A DNA stretch of 64,000 nt from Paenibacillus polymyxa (GCF_001719045.1 NZ_CP015423.1:3629501-3693500); one strand, 5' to 3'. Counted from the first letter of the stretch, positions 47,448 through 57,204 are shown. The notes: generated by a model from the letters alone, not told the origin. A program made the numbers and translations.

Positions 47448-48569
47448 TTATAGCTCTTTTTGACCTGTCTTTGTTGTTGATTGTGTGGAAGCATCCTCAT
47501 TACTGGTTTTACTGCCCCCTGTAAAAGAAGCTTTATCCTTCTTGGTAGACGATGCACTGTCTGGCTGTTTCGTTTCGTTCTGATCCTTGTTTTGTTCCTG
47601 TGTTTGTGTGGGTGGATTATTAAATATATCCTGCACATACGTTTTCAGTTCTTCCGGATCGCGGACAGTAAGAACTGCTGCGCCGCCCACATTCTCTTCT
47701 CCGAGCATCTTCATCGGTGGAACCTGTTCGCTGCCTGCAAAGTTGCTTTGGTACCCCACATTTGCCAGCTTCCACATATCGTTAACACTGAGATTCGTGT
47801 CGATGTACGGGTTAACCTGCTCTAAAATATTCGGCAAGTTAGCGATGGAAGTCGTGGTTTGCATTTTCTGGGCTACGGCTTCCAAGAATGCCCGTTGTCG
47901 TCCTGATCGGGAGAAGTCGGACATTGCATCGTGGCGGAACCGCACATATTGAAGCGCCGTGTTGCCATCTAGATGCTGCATGCCCTTTTTCAAATCAATA
48001 TCGTACTGATGTTTATCCGCATTACTTGTATAATGCATATCCTTTTCCACTTCAAAATCAATCCCGCCTACGGCATCCACCAGTTTGATAAAGCCCTGGA
48101 AATCCGTGTACACATAATATTGCACCGGGATGCCTAACAGATCGCCAGCCGTCTTCATGGCCGTGTTGGGTCCGTGAGTAATGGCAGTGTTAATTCGATT
48201 TTTTCCATAGCCGGGAATATCCACGTACGTATCACGCAAAATAGAGAACAGGTGGATTTTTTTCTTAACGGGGTCCAGTGATACAACCATCATGCTGTCT
48301 GATCGGGGGACTTCCCCTTTCTGGATACCGCGCCCATCGACACCCATCAGTAAAATGTTAACCATATCGGTACCTTCCCACTTGGGCGGTTCTGGCGTGC
48401 GAACCTGATCGACCTGCTTTACATTTTTGAAGGGGGAGTTAGCGCCCTCTTTATGCAGATTATCCAGCTGATTATAAATGGATGTAAAATAGTACACGGC
48501 AAAGCCGACAATCGCGACGATTACCACGGCTAGAACCGACCATATCGTCCTTTTGGTTCTGCTTGTCAT
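47448..48569 (-). CDS. LytR-CpsA-Psr (LCP) family cell-wall protein
   Basis: A 373-residue membrane-anchored enzyme that attaches teichoic acid or other glycopolymers to peptidoglycan. One N-terminal membrane segment (about 8-30) leads to the extracellular LCP domain: MVNILLMGVDGRG, RSDSMMVVSLDPVKKKIHLFSILRDTYVDIPG, KNRINTA and RFRHDAMSDFSRSGRQR hold the conserved Asp and Arg residues. The last 60 residues are low-complexity (Gln, Lys, Ser, Thr), like a wall-spanning tail. A GGGAGAG site precedes the ATG. Confidence 0.93.
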   Translation of the reverse strand: MTSRTKRTIWSVLAVVIVAIVGFAVYYFTSIYNQLDNLHKEGANSPFKNVKQVDQVRTPEPPKWEGTDMVNILLMGVDGRGIQKGEVPRSDSMMVVSLDPVKKKIHLFSILRDTYVDIPGYGKNRINTAITHGPNTAMKTAGDLLGIPVQYYVYTDFQGFIKLVDAVGGIDFEVEKDMHYTSNADKHQYDIDLKKGMQHLDGNTALQYVRFRHDAMSDFSRSGRQRAFLEAVAQKMQTTTSIANLPNILEQVNPYIDTNLSVNDMWKLANVGYQSNFAGSEQVPPMKMLGEENVGGAAVLTVRDPEELKTYVQDIFNNPPTQTQEQNKDQNETKQPDSASSTKKDKASFTGGSKTSNEDASTQSTTKTGQKEL

Positions 48570-48672
48570 GGATGCTCTCCCTTTCGCTTTTCAGTTCATT
48601 ACATTATAATTTCTTTTTGGAGCACAATCAATTTAACTATGGATTTTACAAATCCTGATTGAGAGGTATAAC

Positions 48673-49713
48673 ATGCTGGCAATTGATGTGCAGGATCTGC
48701 GCAAAACATTTAAGGTTCAAAAAAATCGCGAGGGCTTAAAGGGTGCCTTCCTTGATTTATTCGCCCGCGAATACAACGAGGTAGCCGCAGTCAAAGATAT
48801 ATCTTTCCGTATTCCGCAAGGAGAAATATGCGGTTATATCGGTGAAAACGGCGCTGGAAAGTCCACCACGATTAAGATGCTGACAGGTATTCTCGTGCCG
48901 ACATCGGGACATCTCAAGGTGGGCGGTTATGTCCCCTATGAGGAGCGCGAGAAATTTGTAGGCAACATTGGTGTTGTTTTCGGTCAGCGCAGCCAGCTTT
49001 GGTGGGACATCGGTGTGATCGAGTCTTTTCAACTACTGCGGAAAGTATATCAGGTTCCGGCTACGGACTTCAAACGCAGGCTGGATGAGCTGGTGGAGAG
49101 ACTGCAATTGCAGGATCTGCTAAGCCGCCCGGTACGCAAGCTTAGTCTCGGGCAACGGATGCGCTGTGAGTTGGTAGCAGCTTTGCTGCACAATCCGTCT
49201 ATTGTTTTTCTGGACGAGCCCACCATTGGGCTTGATATTATGGTGAAGTCCGAAATTCGCGAGTTTCTGAAGGACATGAACCGGGATTACGGTACGACTA
49301 TTTTGCTGACAACCCATGATTTGCAGGATATTGAAGCGCTGTGCTCGCGCGTCATTATGCTGGATGATGGAAATATCATTTATGATGGTGGTCTGGAGGA
49401 TCTGAAGGCGCGTTGGGGGACAGGTCGAGAAGTACGGTTCCAGTTTGGCACATCGACCCAATTGGAGCAATTACAGGCATGGACTGCTGATATGCCACTG
49501 GCTTGGACGATGGATAATGATTTGGCTGCCAAAGTTTGGATTCCTCTTCATATTAATGTATCGGATGTGCTCGCTTGCGTAGTCGGTCGCACGGACATTA
49601 CGGATATCAAAATCATTGAAACCAACACGGATGATATCGTCCGCAGTATCTATCAGTCTGGTTCGGCTGAACGCCAGGGCAATCCGATAGTGGAGGCCAA
49701 AGTTCATGCTTAG
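48673..49713 (+). CDS. ABC transporter ATP-binding protein (exporter)
   Basis: A 346-residue ATPase. Walker A GENGAGKS, signature LSLGQRMR, Walker B IVFLDEP and the H-loop LTTHD are complete, followed by a C-terminal accessory domain. It energises the two permeases that follow, with an 8-base overlap to the first. The arrangement resembles the DUF990-type exporters linked to viologen and peptide export. GAGAGG precedes the ATG. The substrate is unknown. Confidence 0.92.
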   Translation: MLAIDVQDLRKTFKVQKNREGLKGAFLDLFAREYNEVAAVKDISFRIPQGEICGYIGENGAGKSTTIKMLTGILVPTSGHLKVGGYVPYEEREKFVGNIGVVFGQRSQLWWDIGVIESFQLLRKVYQVPATDFKRRLDELVERLQLQDLLSRPVRKLSLGQRMRCELVAALLHNPSIVFLDEPTIGLDIMVKSEIREFLKDMNRDYGTTILLTTHDLQDIEALCSRVIMLDDGNIIYDGGLEDLKARWGTGREVRFQFGTSTQLEQLQAWTADMPLAWTMDNDLAAKVWIPLHINVSDVLACVVGRTDITDIKIIETNTDDIVRSIYQSGSAERQGNPIVEAKVHA

Positions 49714-50500
49714 CGTATACACCGATTTTATTCGTATCCGATTTCTCACGATGCTTGCGTATCGTGTGAACTATTATTCAGGAATCCTTATTTATTGCAT
49801 GAATATTGGCGTGTATTATTTCACATACAAAGCGATATATGGCGATGCGGGTAGCATTGGAGGCTTTACCGCTGCTCAGATGACGACGTATGTAGCAGTA
49901 TCGTGGATGGCGAGAGCCTTTTATTTTAACAATCTGGATCGTGAGATTTCGACGGATATACGTGATGGAAGCATTGCAATTCAGATGATCCGACCTTATA
50001 ACTATGTACTTGTTAAATTTATGCAAGGACTCGGCGAGGGAATGTTCCGTTTTCTGCTGTTTATGATTCCAGGCATGGCGATTGCGATGCTGTTATTTCC
50101 GGTAAAGCTTCCCACGGATCCGGTAGCCTGGGTTGGTTTTCTGGTCATGCTGTTTTTTAGCTTTATGATCAACACTCAGATTAATATTATTACGGGATTA
50201 ACGGCCTTTTTTATCGAAAATAATGAGGGCATGATGCGTATGAAGCGCGTAGTTGTAGATCTGTTTTCTGGGTTGATTTTGCCAATCAGTTTGTTTCCCG
50301 GCTGGCTGGCGACGATCGCCCAATGGATGCCGTTTCAGGCGATTACCTATTTGCCGGGTTCTGTATTTACGGGACGTGTAAAAGGCGTGGGCATCTGGAA
50401 TGTACTGGGTATCCAAATCATTTGGCTGGTCGTTCTGCTCGTGCCGATGATCATCATTTGGCGACTGGCGCGCAGACGTCTGTTCGTGCAGGGAGGGTAA
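49706..50500 (+). CDS. ABC-2 type permease, subunit 1
   Basis: A 264-residue membrane protein with six predicted membrane segments, opening MLSVYTDFIRIRFLTMLAYR. Typical of the DUF990/ABC-2 permeases that occur as pairs after an ATPase. The charged loop DLDREISTDIRDGSI-like (NNLDREISTDIRDGSIAIQ) lies after the second segment. It overlaps the ATPase gene, so it is coupled to it. Confidence 0.88.
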   Translation: MLSVYTDFIRIRFLTMLAYRVNYYSGILIYCMNIGVYYFTYKAIYGDAGSIGGFTAAQMTTYVAVSWMARAFYFNNLDREISTDIRDGSIAIQMIRPYNYVLVKFMQGLGEGMFRFLLFMIPGMAIAMLLFPVKLPTDPVAWVGFLVMLFFSFMINTQINIITGLTAFFIENNEGMMRMKRVVVDLFSGLILPISLFPGWLATIAQWMPFQAITYLPGSVFTGRVKGVGIWNVLGIQIIWLVVLLVPMIIIWRLARRRLFVQGG

Positions 50501-50504
50501 GCCG

Positions 50505-51293
50505 ATGATGTACTATTTGGGTCTCATTAGCGAATATTTGAAAAATTACATGAAGTCACGGCTCACCTATCGGGCTGACTTTTGGGTAGAAGTGATTTCA
50601 GACCTGCTGTTTCAGGCCACGAATCTTATTTTTATCCTGGTTATTTTTATGCATACGGACAGTTTGGGGGGCTGGAGTGAAAATGAAGTCGTGTTCGTTT
50701 ATGGATTTTTCATGGTTCCTTACGGACTATTCAGCTGTTTCGTCAACCTTTGGAACTTTAGCGAACGTTATATTGTGAAAGGTGAGCTCGATCGGGTAAT
50801 GACTCGTCCTGCATATAATCTGTTCCAGATTTTCCTTGAAAATGTAGACCCGCCAGCGCTGGTGGGCTCAGTGATTGGTCTGATTATTATGGGGATCAGC
50901 GGGGCACAGATGGACTTGGCTATGGAGTGGTGGTTCGTACCAGCGCTGATCGTTTTGAGCCTAAGTGCCGTGGCAATCTATACAGGCATTTACACCATAT
51001 TGACTTCTCTTTCATTCTTTTCGGATGCGCCCACTGGAATTATTCCGCTCATGTACAATATTCAGGGCTACGGACGTTATCCAGTGACGATCTATAACCG
51101 AGCCATTCAGGTTGTGCTGACTTGGATACTACCTTTTGCTTTTGTTGGTGTATATCCAGCCTCCCTATTCCTCCACCGAGAGGACATGCGCCATATGGCT
51201 CTCTTAACTCCTGTGATGGGGATTGTCTTTCTGACCTTGGGCTTACTGGCATGGAACTGGGGAATTCGCCGCTACAGAGGGGCAGGCTCATAG
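50505..51293 (+). CDS. ABC-2 type permease, subunit 2 (DUF990 family)
   Basis: A 262-residue membrane protein with six membrane segments. It carries the family features YLKNYMKSRLTYRADFW at the start and SERYIVKGELDRVMTRPAYN after the second segment. It begins 4 bases after subunit 1, with GGGAGG upstream. Together with the ATPase it forms one exporter. Confidence 0.9.
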   Translation: MMYYLGLISEYLKNYMKSRLTYRADFWVEVISDLLFQATNLIFILVIFMHTDSLGGWSENEVVFVYGFFMVPYGLFSCFVNLWNFSERYIVKGELDRVMTRPAYNLFQIFLENVDPPALVGSVIGLIIMGISGAQMDLAMEWWFVPALIVLSLSAVAIYTGIYTILTSLSFFSDAPTGIIPLMYNIQGYGRYPVTIYNRAIQVVLTWILPFAFVGVYPASLFLHREDMRHMALLTPVMGIVFLTLGLLAWNWGIRRYRGAGS

Positions 51294-51334
51294 GTCAGTT
51301 CACATAAGCCCCCCACAAGATAGGAGATGATGAA

Positions 51335-51811
51335 ATGTCCGCTGTATTTACCGTTATTGAGCAAGAGGCACCTGATTTTGAATTGCCTGGGAGTGAAGGA
51401 AAGCGTGTCAAGCTGTCTGATTATCGAGGCAGTAGGGTATTGCTGTATTTCTATCCCAAGGATTTGACCTCTAGCTGCTCGACCCAGGCTTGTGATTTTC
51501 GGGATAAACATACGGAGTTTGAAGGCTTGAACACGGTGATTTTGGGGATAAGCCCAGATCCACTCAAGCAGCATGACAAGTTTATTGCAAAGTACGGACT
51601 CCCTTTTCAGTTGTTATCTGATGAAGAGCATCAGGTCGCTGAGACGTATGGTGTATGGCAGCAAAAACAGATGTACGGCAAGCAGTACATGGGTATTGTT
51701 CGGTCTACGTTCCTTATTGATGAAAATGGCATTTTAGTTCATGAATGGCGTGGTTTAAGAGTGAAAGGGCATATCGATGCTGCGCTGGCTTACATTCAGG
51801 ATAAGGCGTAA
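51335..51811 (+). CDS. bcp: Thiol peroxidase, Bcp/PrxQ type
   Basis: Thioredoxin-dependent peroxiredoxin of 158 residues that reduces hydrogen and organic peroxides. The active site YFYPKDLTSSCSTQACDFRD fits the PxxxTxxC rule, with the resolving Cys five residues later. Most Bcp proteins read GCT at the peroxidatic Cys; here it is SCS, a mild variant. The conserved closing segment RSTFLIDENG is present. Confidence 0.94.
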   Translation: MSAVFTVIEQEAPDFELPGSEGKRVKLSDYRGSRVLLYFYPKDLTSSCSTQACDFRDKHTEFEGLNTVILGISPDPLKQHDKFIAKYGLPFQLLSDEEHQVAETYGVWQQKQMYGKQYMGIVRSTFLIDENGILVHEWRGLRVKGHIDAALAYIQDKA

Positions 51812-51825
51812 GTGAAGAATACAAG

Positions 51826-51880
51826 AAAACCTTTTGAAATCGGAGCATGCTTTTTTAAGCATCGGTTTCAAAAGGTTTTT
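51826..51880. terminator. Shared terminator between bcp and the ger operon
   Basis: AAAACCTTTTGAAA pairs with TTTCAAAAGGTTTTT around an inner GCATG...AAGCAT stem. It lies between converging genes. Confidence 0.9.
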
Positions 51881-51881
51881 G

Positions 51882-52997
51882 TTAATTTTTGGATGATTTT
51901 TGTCGATGCTTCCACTTTTGCTTACAGAGATAAACACCCCATAAAACAAGCGGAATGATCAAGCCGTTGGTATAATGCCAAGTAGACATGGGATAAACCA
52001 GAGTTCTTACATAATAAAACACATTTGGGGTTATCGAAATGGTCATGCCAAACACAAGCCCTCCTGCGGGGATGACAAAGGGACGGATATTAGAAATTCG
52101 GAATAGTTGGGTTGTTCCGAAGGTAAACGCGTAAAAGAAAATGACTCCCTTGAAAAAAGCGGCCAGTGCCCAGGTTAATGAGACAAGCGACTCAATGCGT
52201 GTAATATAATTCAGTTCATTGATTTTTGTTGTAAGTGCAGAAGAAATGTATGGACTGTAGTTGGTCACAAAGGGCCCAATGATAAGGAGGGAGAGCAGTA
52301 AAAAGAGGGTAATCAGCACTCCGCCTATGAGCGACGCCAGCAGCATATCTCTTTTAAAGTGGCCTCTTTTGTTTACAAAAGGAAATACCATGAGCATGAT
52401 AGACATGCTGGCAAAAGGCATTCCCGCGCCTGGAACCATCCCTTTAGCAACAGGAGCGAGCCCGTTTTCCAAAACAGGCCGTACATTAGAAAGCTGAATT
52501 TGTGGCAGGAGTGCCAAGATCAGACCACAGAAGATGAGTACATACACAGGTAGCAAAATCTCGCTAACCCGACTAAAGGCTTCAATTCCCGCTAGCGCAG
52601 TAAGCACCAGTAGTGAAACTTCCATCGCCAGTAGAACGCTCAAAGGGGTTTCTTCAAATAATTGTGTACTCAGAAAATCTCCTACCTCTCTCGCATTAAG
52701 GGCGGTACCCATAAAAAAATAAAACAGATACCAGCAGGAAACAATAGATCCGAACACAGGTCCCAAAATTTTGCGGATGGCTTCAATAAGCGAAAGATTC
52801 GGGTAGAGCTCATGAACGCGAATAAGTACATAAATGATAACTAAGCCCAACGGGATAGATAATATAGAGCTGATCCAGGCATCCTGCTGAGCAATATGTG
52901 TAATGATAGTCGGATAGATTAAGAGCATATCCCCGATTAAACTCAGGAACATCAGGACAGTCACTTGCCGAACGCTAATACGTGCTTTTTTTAACAT
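51882..52997 (-). CDS. Spore germination permease, GerAB family (second copy)
   Basis: A 371-residue protein of the amino-acid-permease-like GerAB family with ten membrane segments, starting ISVRQVTVLMFLSLIGDMLLIYP. GerAB subunits bind the germinant. The ATG at 52997 has AAAGGAGG upstream; the frame is open to 53069 without a site. It is the last gene of a five-gene ger operon that already has another GerAB gene. Confidence 0.9.
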   Translation of the reverse strand: MLKKARISVRQVTVLMFLSLIGDMLLIYPTIITHIAQQDAWISSILSIPLGLVIIYVLIRVHELYPNLSLIEAIRKILGPVFGSIVSCWYLFYFFMGTALNAREVGDFLSTQLFEETPLSVLLAMEVSLLVLTALAGIEAFSRVSEILLPVYVLIFCGLILALLPQIQLSNVRPVLENGLAPVAKGMVPGAGMPFASMSIMLMVFPFVNKRGHFKRDMLLASLIGGVLITLFLLLSLLIIGPFVTNYSPYISSALTTKINELNYITRIESLVSLTWALAAFFKGVIFFYAFTFGTTQLFRISNIRPFVIPAGGLVFGMTISITPNVFYYVRTLVYPMSTWHYTNGLIIPLVLWGVYLCKQKWKHRQKSSKN

Positions 52998-53013
52998 GTG
53001 GCTGCCTCCTTTT

Positions 53014-53250
53014 CTAAAAACCAAATATATTTGACACAAAAGCGTTAACAGGGTTATAGATGGTTTCAATCAGAACCAGCGGGCTTGGCGTAACCTCTGA
53101 TTTGGCCGCAAGGACACTAAGCCATGTGCCTAATCCGAGCATAATGATATACACGAACATATCCTTAAAGCGATGCTTTCGGTACAAGCCTGGTAAATCT
53201 TTGGCAGCAATGGCTAGACCGATACAGATAATGACAATGGTGATCAGCAT
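53014..53250 (-). CDS. Small membrane protein within the ger operon
   Basis: A 78-residue protein with two predicted membrane segments (about 1-18 and 35-50) and a hydrophobic C-terminal stretch. The ATG at 53250 has AAGGAG upstream. It lies 29 bases after the first gerB-like gene and 16 bases before the second, so it is translated with them. Small membrane subunits (GerAD/GerD-like extras) accompany some ger receptors, but no specific family was recognised. Confidence 0.75.
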   Translation of the reverse strand: MLITIVIICIGLAIAAKDLPGLYRKHRFKDMFVYIIMLGLGTWLSVLAAKSEVTPSPLVLIETIYNPVNAFVSNIFGF

Positions 53251-53279
53251 GTTAAGGCTCCTTCCGTTAAGGGTGAGGG

Positions 53280-54389
53280 TCAACCAGGTCCCAGGCTGTG
53301 ACGGCCTTTCGATCTAAACTTGTATACGACAAGCAGCAGCAAAGGAAGGACCACGGAATCAGTCAAATCCCAATAAATCCAGGCGTGAACGATCGTATCC
53401 AGATAATAAGTAATGTTGGGTGCCGACACGATAATCAGACCAAATAGGATCATAAAGCTAGGGCCCAGAAAAGTCCGTACATTGTCTAATCGCAGTAGCT
53501 GAGTCATTCCTAAGGTAAAGGCATAGAAGTGTAAGATGGTTTTAACAAAAGTAGTGATAATCCAGGCTGTGCTCATCAGGGATTCAACCCTCTGTAAGAA
53601 GTTCCCTATGTTAATTTTTTTAGATAGCGTATAAGAGGTATACACGCTGTGTTCGGTTACAAAAGGGCCCAGAACCATGAGAGAAACCAGGAGTAGCACG
53701 CTTAACAGAACGCTGGCAGTAAGGCCGGCTAGTAAAACCGATTTTTTTAGACCCGGTTTTTTGCTTACATAGGGGAAAATCATAAGTAAAAAAGCTAATT
53801 CTCCGAAGGGGTAGGAGAGCGCAAATAGGCTGCCTTCCATAATCTTAGGAATACCTTGCTCCATAATAGGCTTAAGCTGCTGACTTTCACATTGGGGAAG
53901 CAAGCACAGGATTAAAAACAAAGCGAAAGCCAAGCACAATGGAAATAAGATTTGAGCCGTACGGGCAATAGGCTCCAATCCCATATACATCCCCCACATC
54001 AGCACAAGGATTAAGAGTAAATTGATAACGGGAAGAGGTGTCATCACATAGGTCTGGCTGTTCATAAAATCTCCAACTTCTCTTAAATAAATCGCTGAAT
54101 TCATCATTAAATGGAACAAATACCATATTGAGATGAGGGCGCCTAGCCACGGACCCAAAATTCGCTGGCAGAGCTGAATAAAGGTAAGTTCAGGGTATAG
54201 CTGGTGTACCCGCAGGAGCAGCAGCAGTACAGCTAGTCCTGCGGGGATGCTTAGAAATGAGCTGATCCAGGCATCTTGCTTGGATATGGCTGTAATGAGG
54301 GAGGGATACACCAGTACGCAGTCTCCGATAATACTCAAAAATACGAGTACGGCTATATTTGGTATGCTAATACGCCCTTTCTCCTCCAC
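53280..54389 (-). CDS. Spore germination permease, GerAB family (first copy)
   Basis: A 369-residue GerAB-like protein with ten membrane segments, starting ISIPNIAVLVFLSIIGDCVLVYPSL. It resembles the second copy in this operon over its whole length, which suggests tandem duplication and divergence. The GTG at 54389 is chosen because AAGGAG ends 8 bases before it; the GTG at 54398 would overlap that site. It begins 5 bases after the gerC-like gene. Confidence 0.9.
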   Translation of the reverse strand: MEEKGRISIPNIAVLVFLSIIGDCVLVYPSLITAISKQDAWISSFLSIPAGLAVLLLLLRVHQLYPELTFIQLCQRILGPWLGALISIWYLFHLMMNSAIYLREVGDFMNSQTYVMTPLPVINLLLILVLMWGMYMGLEPIARTAQILFPLCLAFALFLILCLLPQCESQQLKPIMEQGIPKIMEGSLFALSYPFGELAFLLMIFPYVSKKPGLKKSVLLAGLTASVLLSVLLLVSLMVLGPFVTEHSVYTSYTLSKKINIGNFLQRVESLMSTAWIITTFVKTILHFYAFTLGMTQLLRLDNVRTFLGPSFMILFGLIIVSAPNITYYLDTIVHAWIYWDLTDSVVLPLLLLVVYKFRSKGRHSLGPG

Positions 54390-54394
54390 CCAGC

Positions 54395-55603
54395 TCACTC
54401 CTTCATTTCTTTTTGGAACGATTCAAACAAAGAACCAATTTTTTTGATCGTCGTCTTTGCCTTATATTCAATCTGTAAGTCCATAAATGGATTTTCTTTT
54501 TCTTCTTTTAGTCTTTTCCAAAGCTCTGGTTTGGACTGGTGGATCAGCTGACCAAAGCCGAAAATGTCTGATTTAAACTCACGACGAACAGTCTCTACGG
54601 AATGCTTCAAAATTTCAACGATTTTTTCATTGCTTGCGGCCTCAATTTCTTTAATATCAGCCATACTGCTTAACTTCATATGCTTACAATTGACCTCTCG
54701 TACAGTGCTGTCGTTGGTAACGGATATGGAGATAACAGGTTCTCCATCGCGAACAATCACTTTTTTTTTGGTTTCGCTGTTCAAGGTTAATAAGGCGATA
54801 TTCCCTCCTCCCTGACAGTCGACGTGTCCTGTAGTTGATTCCACTGTATTCCGAATGTAATTGAACCCTTTGCTGTCTTGTTCATTGATCCAGCCCAGCA
54901 AGCGGTCTTTTTTTAAGACACCGATACCGGAGAACCTCAGTATGGTTCCAGGAGATATGCTTTTGGTGTCATCTATACCTTTTTCATTAGACGCTTCTAT
55001 ATCTCCCAAAGCTTCCAATGCGGGCAGAGTGGACTGGATGTCAGGATTAGCCAAGTCGCTCAGCAATTGATCCATGGTTACTTTGGTGGCAGGAGCCCAT
55101 GTTTTGGTTAACGTATCCAATGAAGCAAACATTTTATTGGCCGGTAACTTTTCAAGTGGAGTGGGGATCTTTAACATCGTGGAAGCCTTGTTATCTTTGG
55201 CTATCGCAATATAAAAGTCACTTCTAGTAAAAGGCTCTCGCATCAAGGCTTCAATCGCATCAGAAATTCCTCTTCTCGCGTACTCTTCACCTAAAATCAG
55301 CATACGAATATGAGATAAATAGATGATTCGCGGGCTTGTATCCGTCATTTTTTGAATAGCCTCTTGAATTGTGGGCGCAGTGGCCTCATAAGTAACGACG
55401 GGCGAGCCTGCACTTGGTGAAGATTTGGAAGCTACTGCCGAAGGAATAACCACCTGAGCCGTCACCTGATACTGGTCACCTTCCATATCCACTCCGATCC
55501 CAATAGCGATGCCCAGCTCGTTTAATTCTTTGCGATCCCAGCAACCACCCAATAGTAAAGCAATCAGCCCCCAGACGATGAGCAAATGTATGGTCTGCTT
55601 CAT
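54395..55603 (-). CDS. Spore germination lipoprotein, Ger(x)C family
   Basis: A 402-residue lipoprotein subunit of a germinant receptor. The signal peptide ends in LLGGCWDRKELNELG, whose Cys is the lipid anchor; WDRRE-like sequences after the Cys are typical of GerAC. The start overlaps the gerA-like stop (ATGA). It sits on the outer face of the spore inner membrane with the other subunits. Confidence 0.93.
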   Translation of the reverse strand: MKQTIHLLIVWGLIALLLGGCWDRKELNELGIAIGIGVDMEGDQYQVTAQVVIPSAVASKSSPSAGSPVVTYEATAPTIQEAIQKMTDTSPRIIYLSHIRMLILGEEYARRGISDAIEALMREPFTRSDFYIAIAKDNKASTMLKIPTPLEKLPANKMFASLDTLTKTWAPATKVTMDQLLSDLANPDIQSTLPALEALGDIEASNEKGIDDTKSISPGTILRFSGIGVLKKDRLLGWINEQDSKGFNYIRNTVESTTGHVDCQGGGNIALLTLNSETKKKVIVRDGEPVISISVTNDSTVREVNCKHMKLSSMADIKEIEAASNEKIVEILKHSVETVRREFKSDIFGFGQLIHQSKPELWKRLKEEKENPFMDLQIEYKAKTTIKKIGSLFESFQKEMKE

Positions 55604-57141
55604 GGTTGATCCCTTCTGGTTTTTGATTTATTGCCAATCCGTCTTTTTTTCGTTTTTTGGCGGATCGTATTTTGGATAGAAATGGATTGAGGCCGTGTCG
55701 TCATGCGAGGCCAAGGTAGGCGAAACAGCGTATCTTTCATATCGCTTTCCACATAGGGACCAAACGGGCTCATATAAGATACTCCAAACGATCGCAGACT
55801 GGTTAAGTGCAGTAAAAGCACGATTAAACCCATCAATATTCCAAGAAGCCCGAAGGCTGCGGCTAGCATCATTAAGGCGAAGCGTATAATACGAACCGCT
55901 ATCGACAGGCCGTTTTCTGGAATAACATAGCTGGAGATGGCGGTGATTGACACGATAATGACCATAGCCGCCGAGACAACCCCCGCATCCACGGCTGCTT
56001 GCCCAATAACCAGTGTCCCTACAATAGATACAGCCTGTCCGACTGTCCTCGGAATTCTGACTCCTGCTTCACGCAAAATTTCATAAGTAATTTCCATGAG
56101 CATCGCCTCGATAAAGGCTGGAAACGGCACGCCTTCCCTTTGTGCTGCGAGACTGACCAATAAGTTTGTAGGAATCATCTCTTGATGAAAGGTAGTTACC
56201 GCAATATAAACTGCTGGTGCAAGCAAAGCGATAAAAAAGGAAAAGAAACGCAGCAAACGCAGCAAAGTGCTGATGTCAGCACGCTGGTAATAGTCCTCCG
56301 CCGACTGGAAAAATTGAACGAACAATGCGGGTATCAACAGTACAAAGGGGGTCCCGTCCACCAAGATAGCGATTCGGCCCTCCAGTAGGCTGGCAGCGAC
56401 CGAATCCGGGCGCTCGCTGTTATAAATGGTGGGAAACGGGGTGAAGGTTTCATCCTGAATTTCCTCCTCGATGTAACCCCCTTCCAAAATCCCGTCAATA
56501 TCAATTCGGTCGAGACGTTCTCTCAGTTCCTGAATAACTCCTTCGTCAGCAATCCCTTTGACATACATCACGGCCACATTGGTATGAGTCACTTGACCGA
56601 TCTGTCTTGTTTCCATCCAGAGACGCGGATCGCGGATTCGCCTACGAATTAGGGCAGTATTGGTACGCAAATTTTCGGTAAAAGCCTCCATTGGACCCCG
56701 TACGACACTTTGGGATTGGGGTTCGCTTACACTGCGATCCTCCCAACCGACCGCATCAATCCATATGCCCTTTGCGTATCCGTCCAGCAAAATGATAATA
56801 CCGCCAGATAGCATCTGGTTGAATAAGGCATCCATTTCGTCCACACTACCTGAGTTACCTGCAATCAAAACTTGATCCTTTAAATAGTCAAACGGTTCCG
56901 CACCCTCCGGTACATGATGCTCGTTTACCCGCATTAATGAACGCAGAACGGAATCATGGAGCAATTGAGTGTTAATCAGACCATCGATATAAAACAAAGC
57001 TGCTGGCCATTTTTGCATCCATAATAGCTCTTTAATGATTACATCTCCGCTGTTTCCAAAGGAGCTTTCAATATGGTTTACATTATCCCTCAAGTTAGAG
57101 GACACATGAGTAAGTGGACAACTTTTATTCTGATTTGGCAT
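55600..57141 (-). CDS. Spore germination protein, GerAA family
   Basis: A 513-residue subunit of the germinant receptor. A soluble N-terminal half (about 1-250) precedes five or six membrane segments (from about 285). Family segments: GRIAILVDGTPFVLLIPALFVQFFQ and GVPFPAFIEAMLMEITYEILREAGVRIP, then GQAVSIVGTLVIGQAAVDAG. First gene of the ger operon, directly behind a sigma-G-like promoter. GGAGG lies upstream of the ATG. Confidence 0.94.
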   Translation of the reverse strand: MPNQNKSCPLTHVSSNLRDNVNHIESSFGNSGDVIIKELLWMQKWPAALFYIDGLINTQLLHDSVLRSLMRVNEHHVPEGAEPFDYLKDQVLIAGNSGSVDEMDALFNQMLSGGIIILLDGYAKGIWIDAVGWEDRSVSEPQSQSVVRGPMEAFTENLRTNTALIRRRIRDPRLWMETRQIGQVTHTNVAVMYVKGIADEGVIQELRERLDRIDIDGILEGGYIEEEIQDETFTPFPTIYNSERPDSVAASLLEGRIAILVDGTPFVLLIPALFVQFFQSAEDYYQRADISTLLRLLRFFSFFIALLAPAVYIAVTTFHQEMIPTNLLVSLAAQREGVPFPAFIEAMLMEITYEILREAGVRIPRTVGQAVSIVGTLVIGQAAVDAGVVSAAMVIIVSITAISSYVIPENGLSIAVRIIRFALMMLAAAFGLLGILMGLIVLLLHLTSLRSFGVSYMSPFGPYVESDMKDTLFRLPWPRMTTRPQSISIQNTIRQKTKKRRIGNKSKTRRDQP

Positions 57142-57175
57142 ACGTAAAATCCTCCGATATTGGAGTTTGTTGGCT

Positions 57176-57204
57176 TAGTATGCTCTGAATATATGAATTT
57201 ATGC
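57176..57204 (-). promoter_or_regulatory. Sigma-G-like forespore promoter of the ger operon
   Basis: On the minus strand GCATA (57204-57200) and CATACTA (57182-57176) are 17 bases apart, matching the sigma-G pattern GHATR-N17/18-CATNNTA. The -10 lies 35 bases before the gerA-like start. Forespore expression is expected for ger receptors. Confidence 0.7.
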
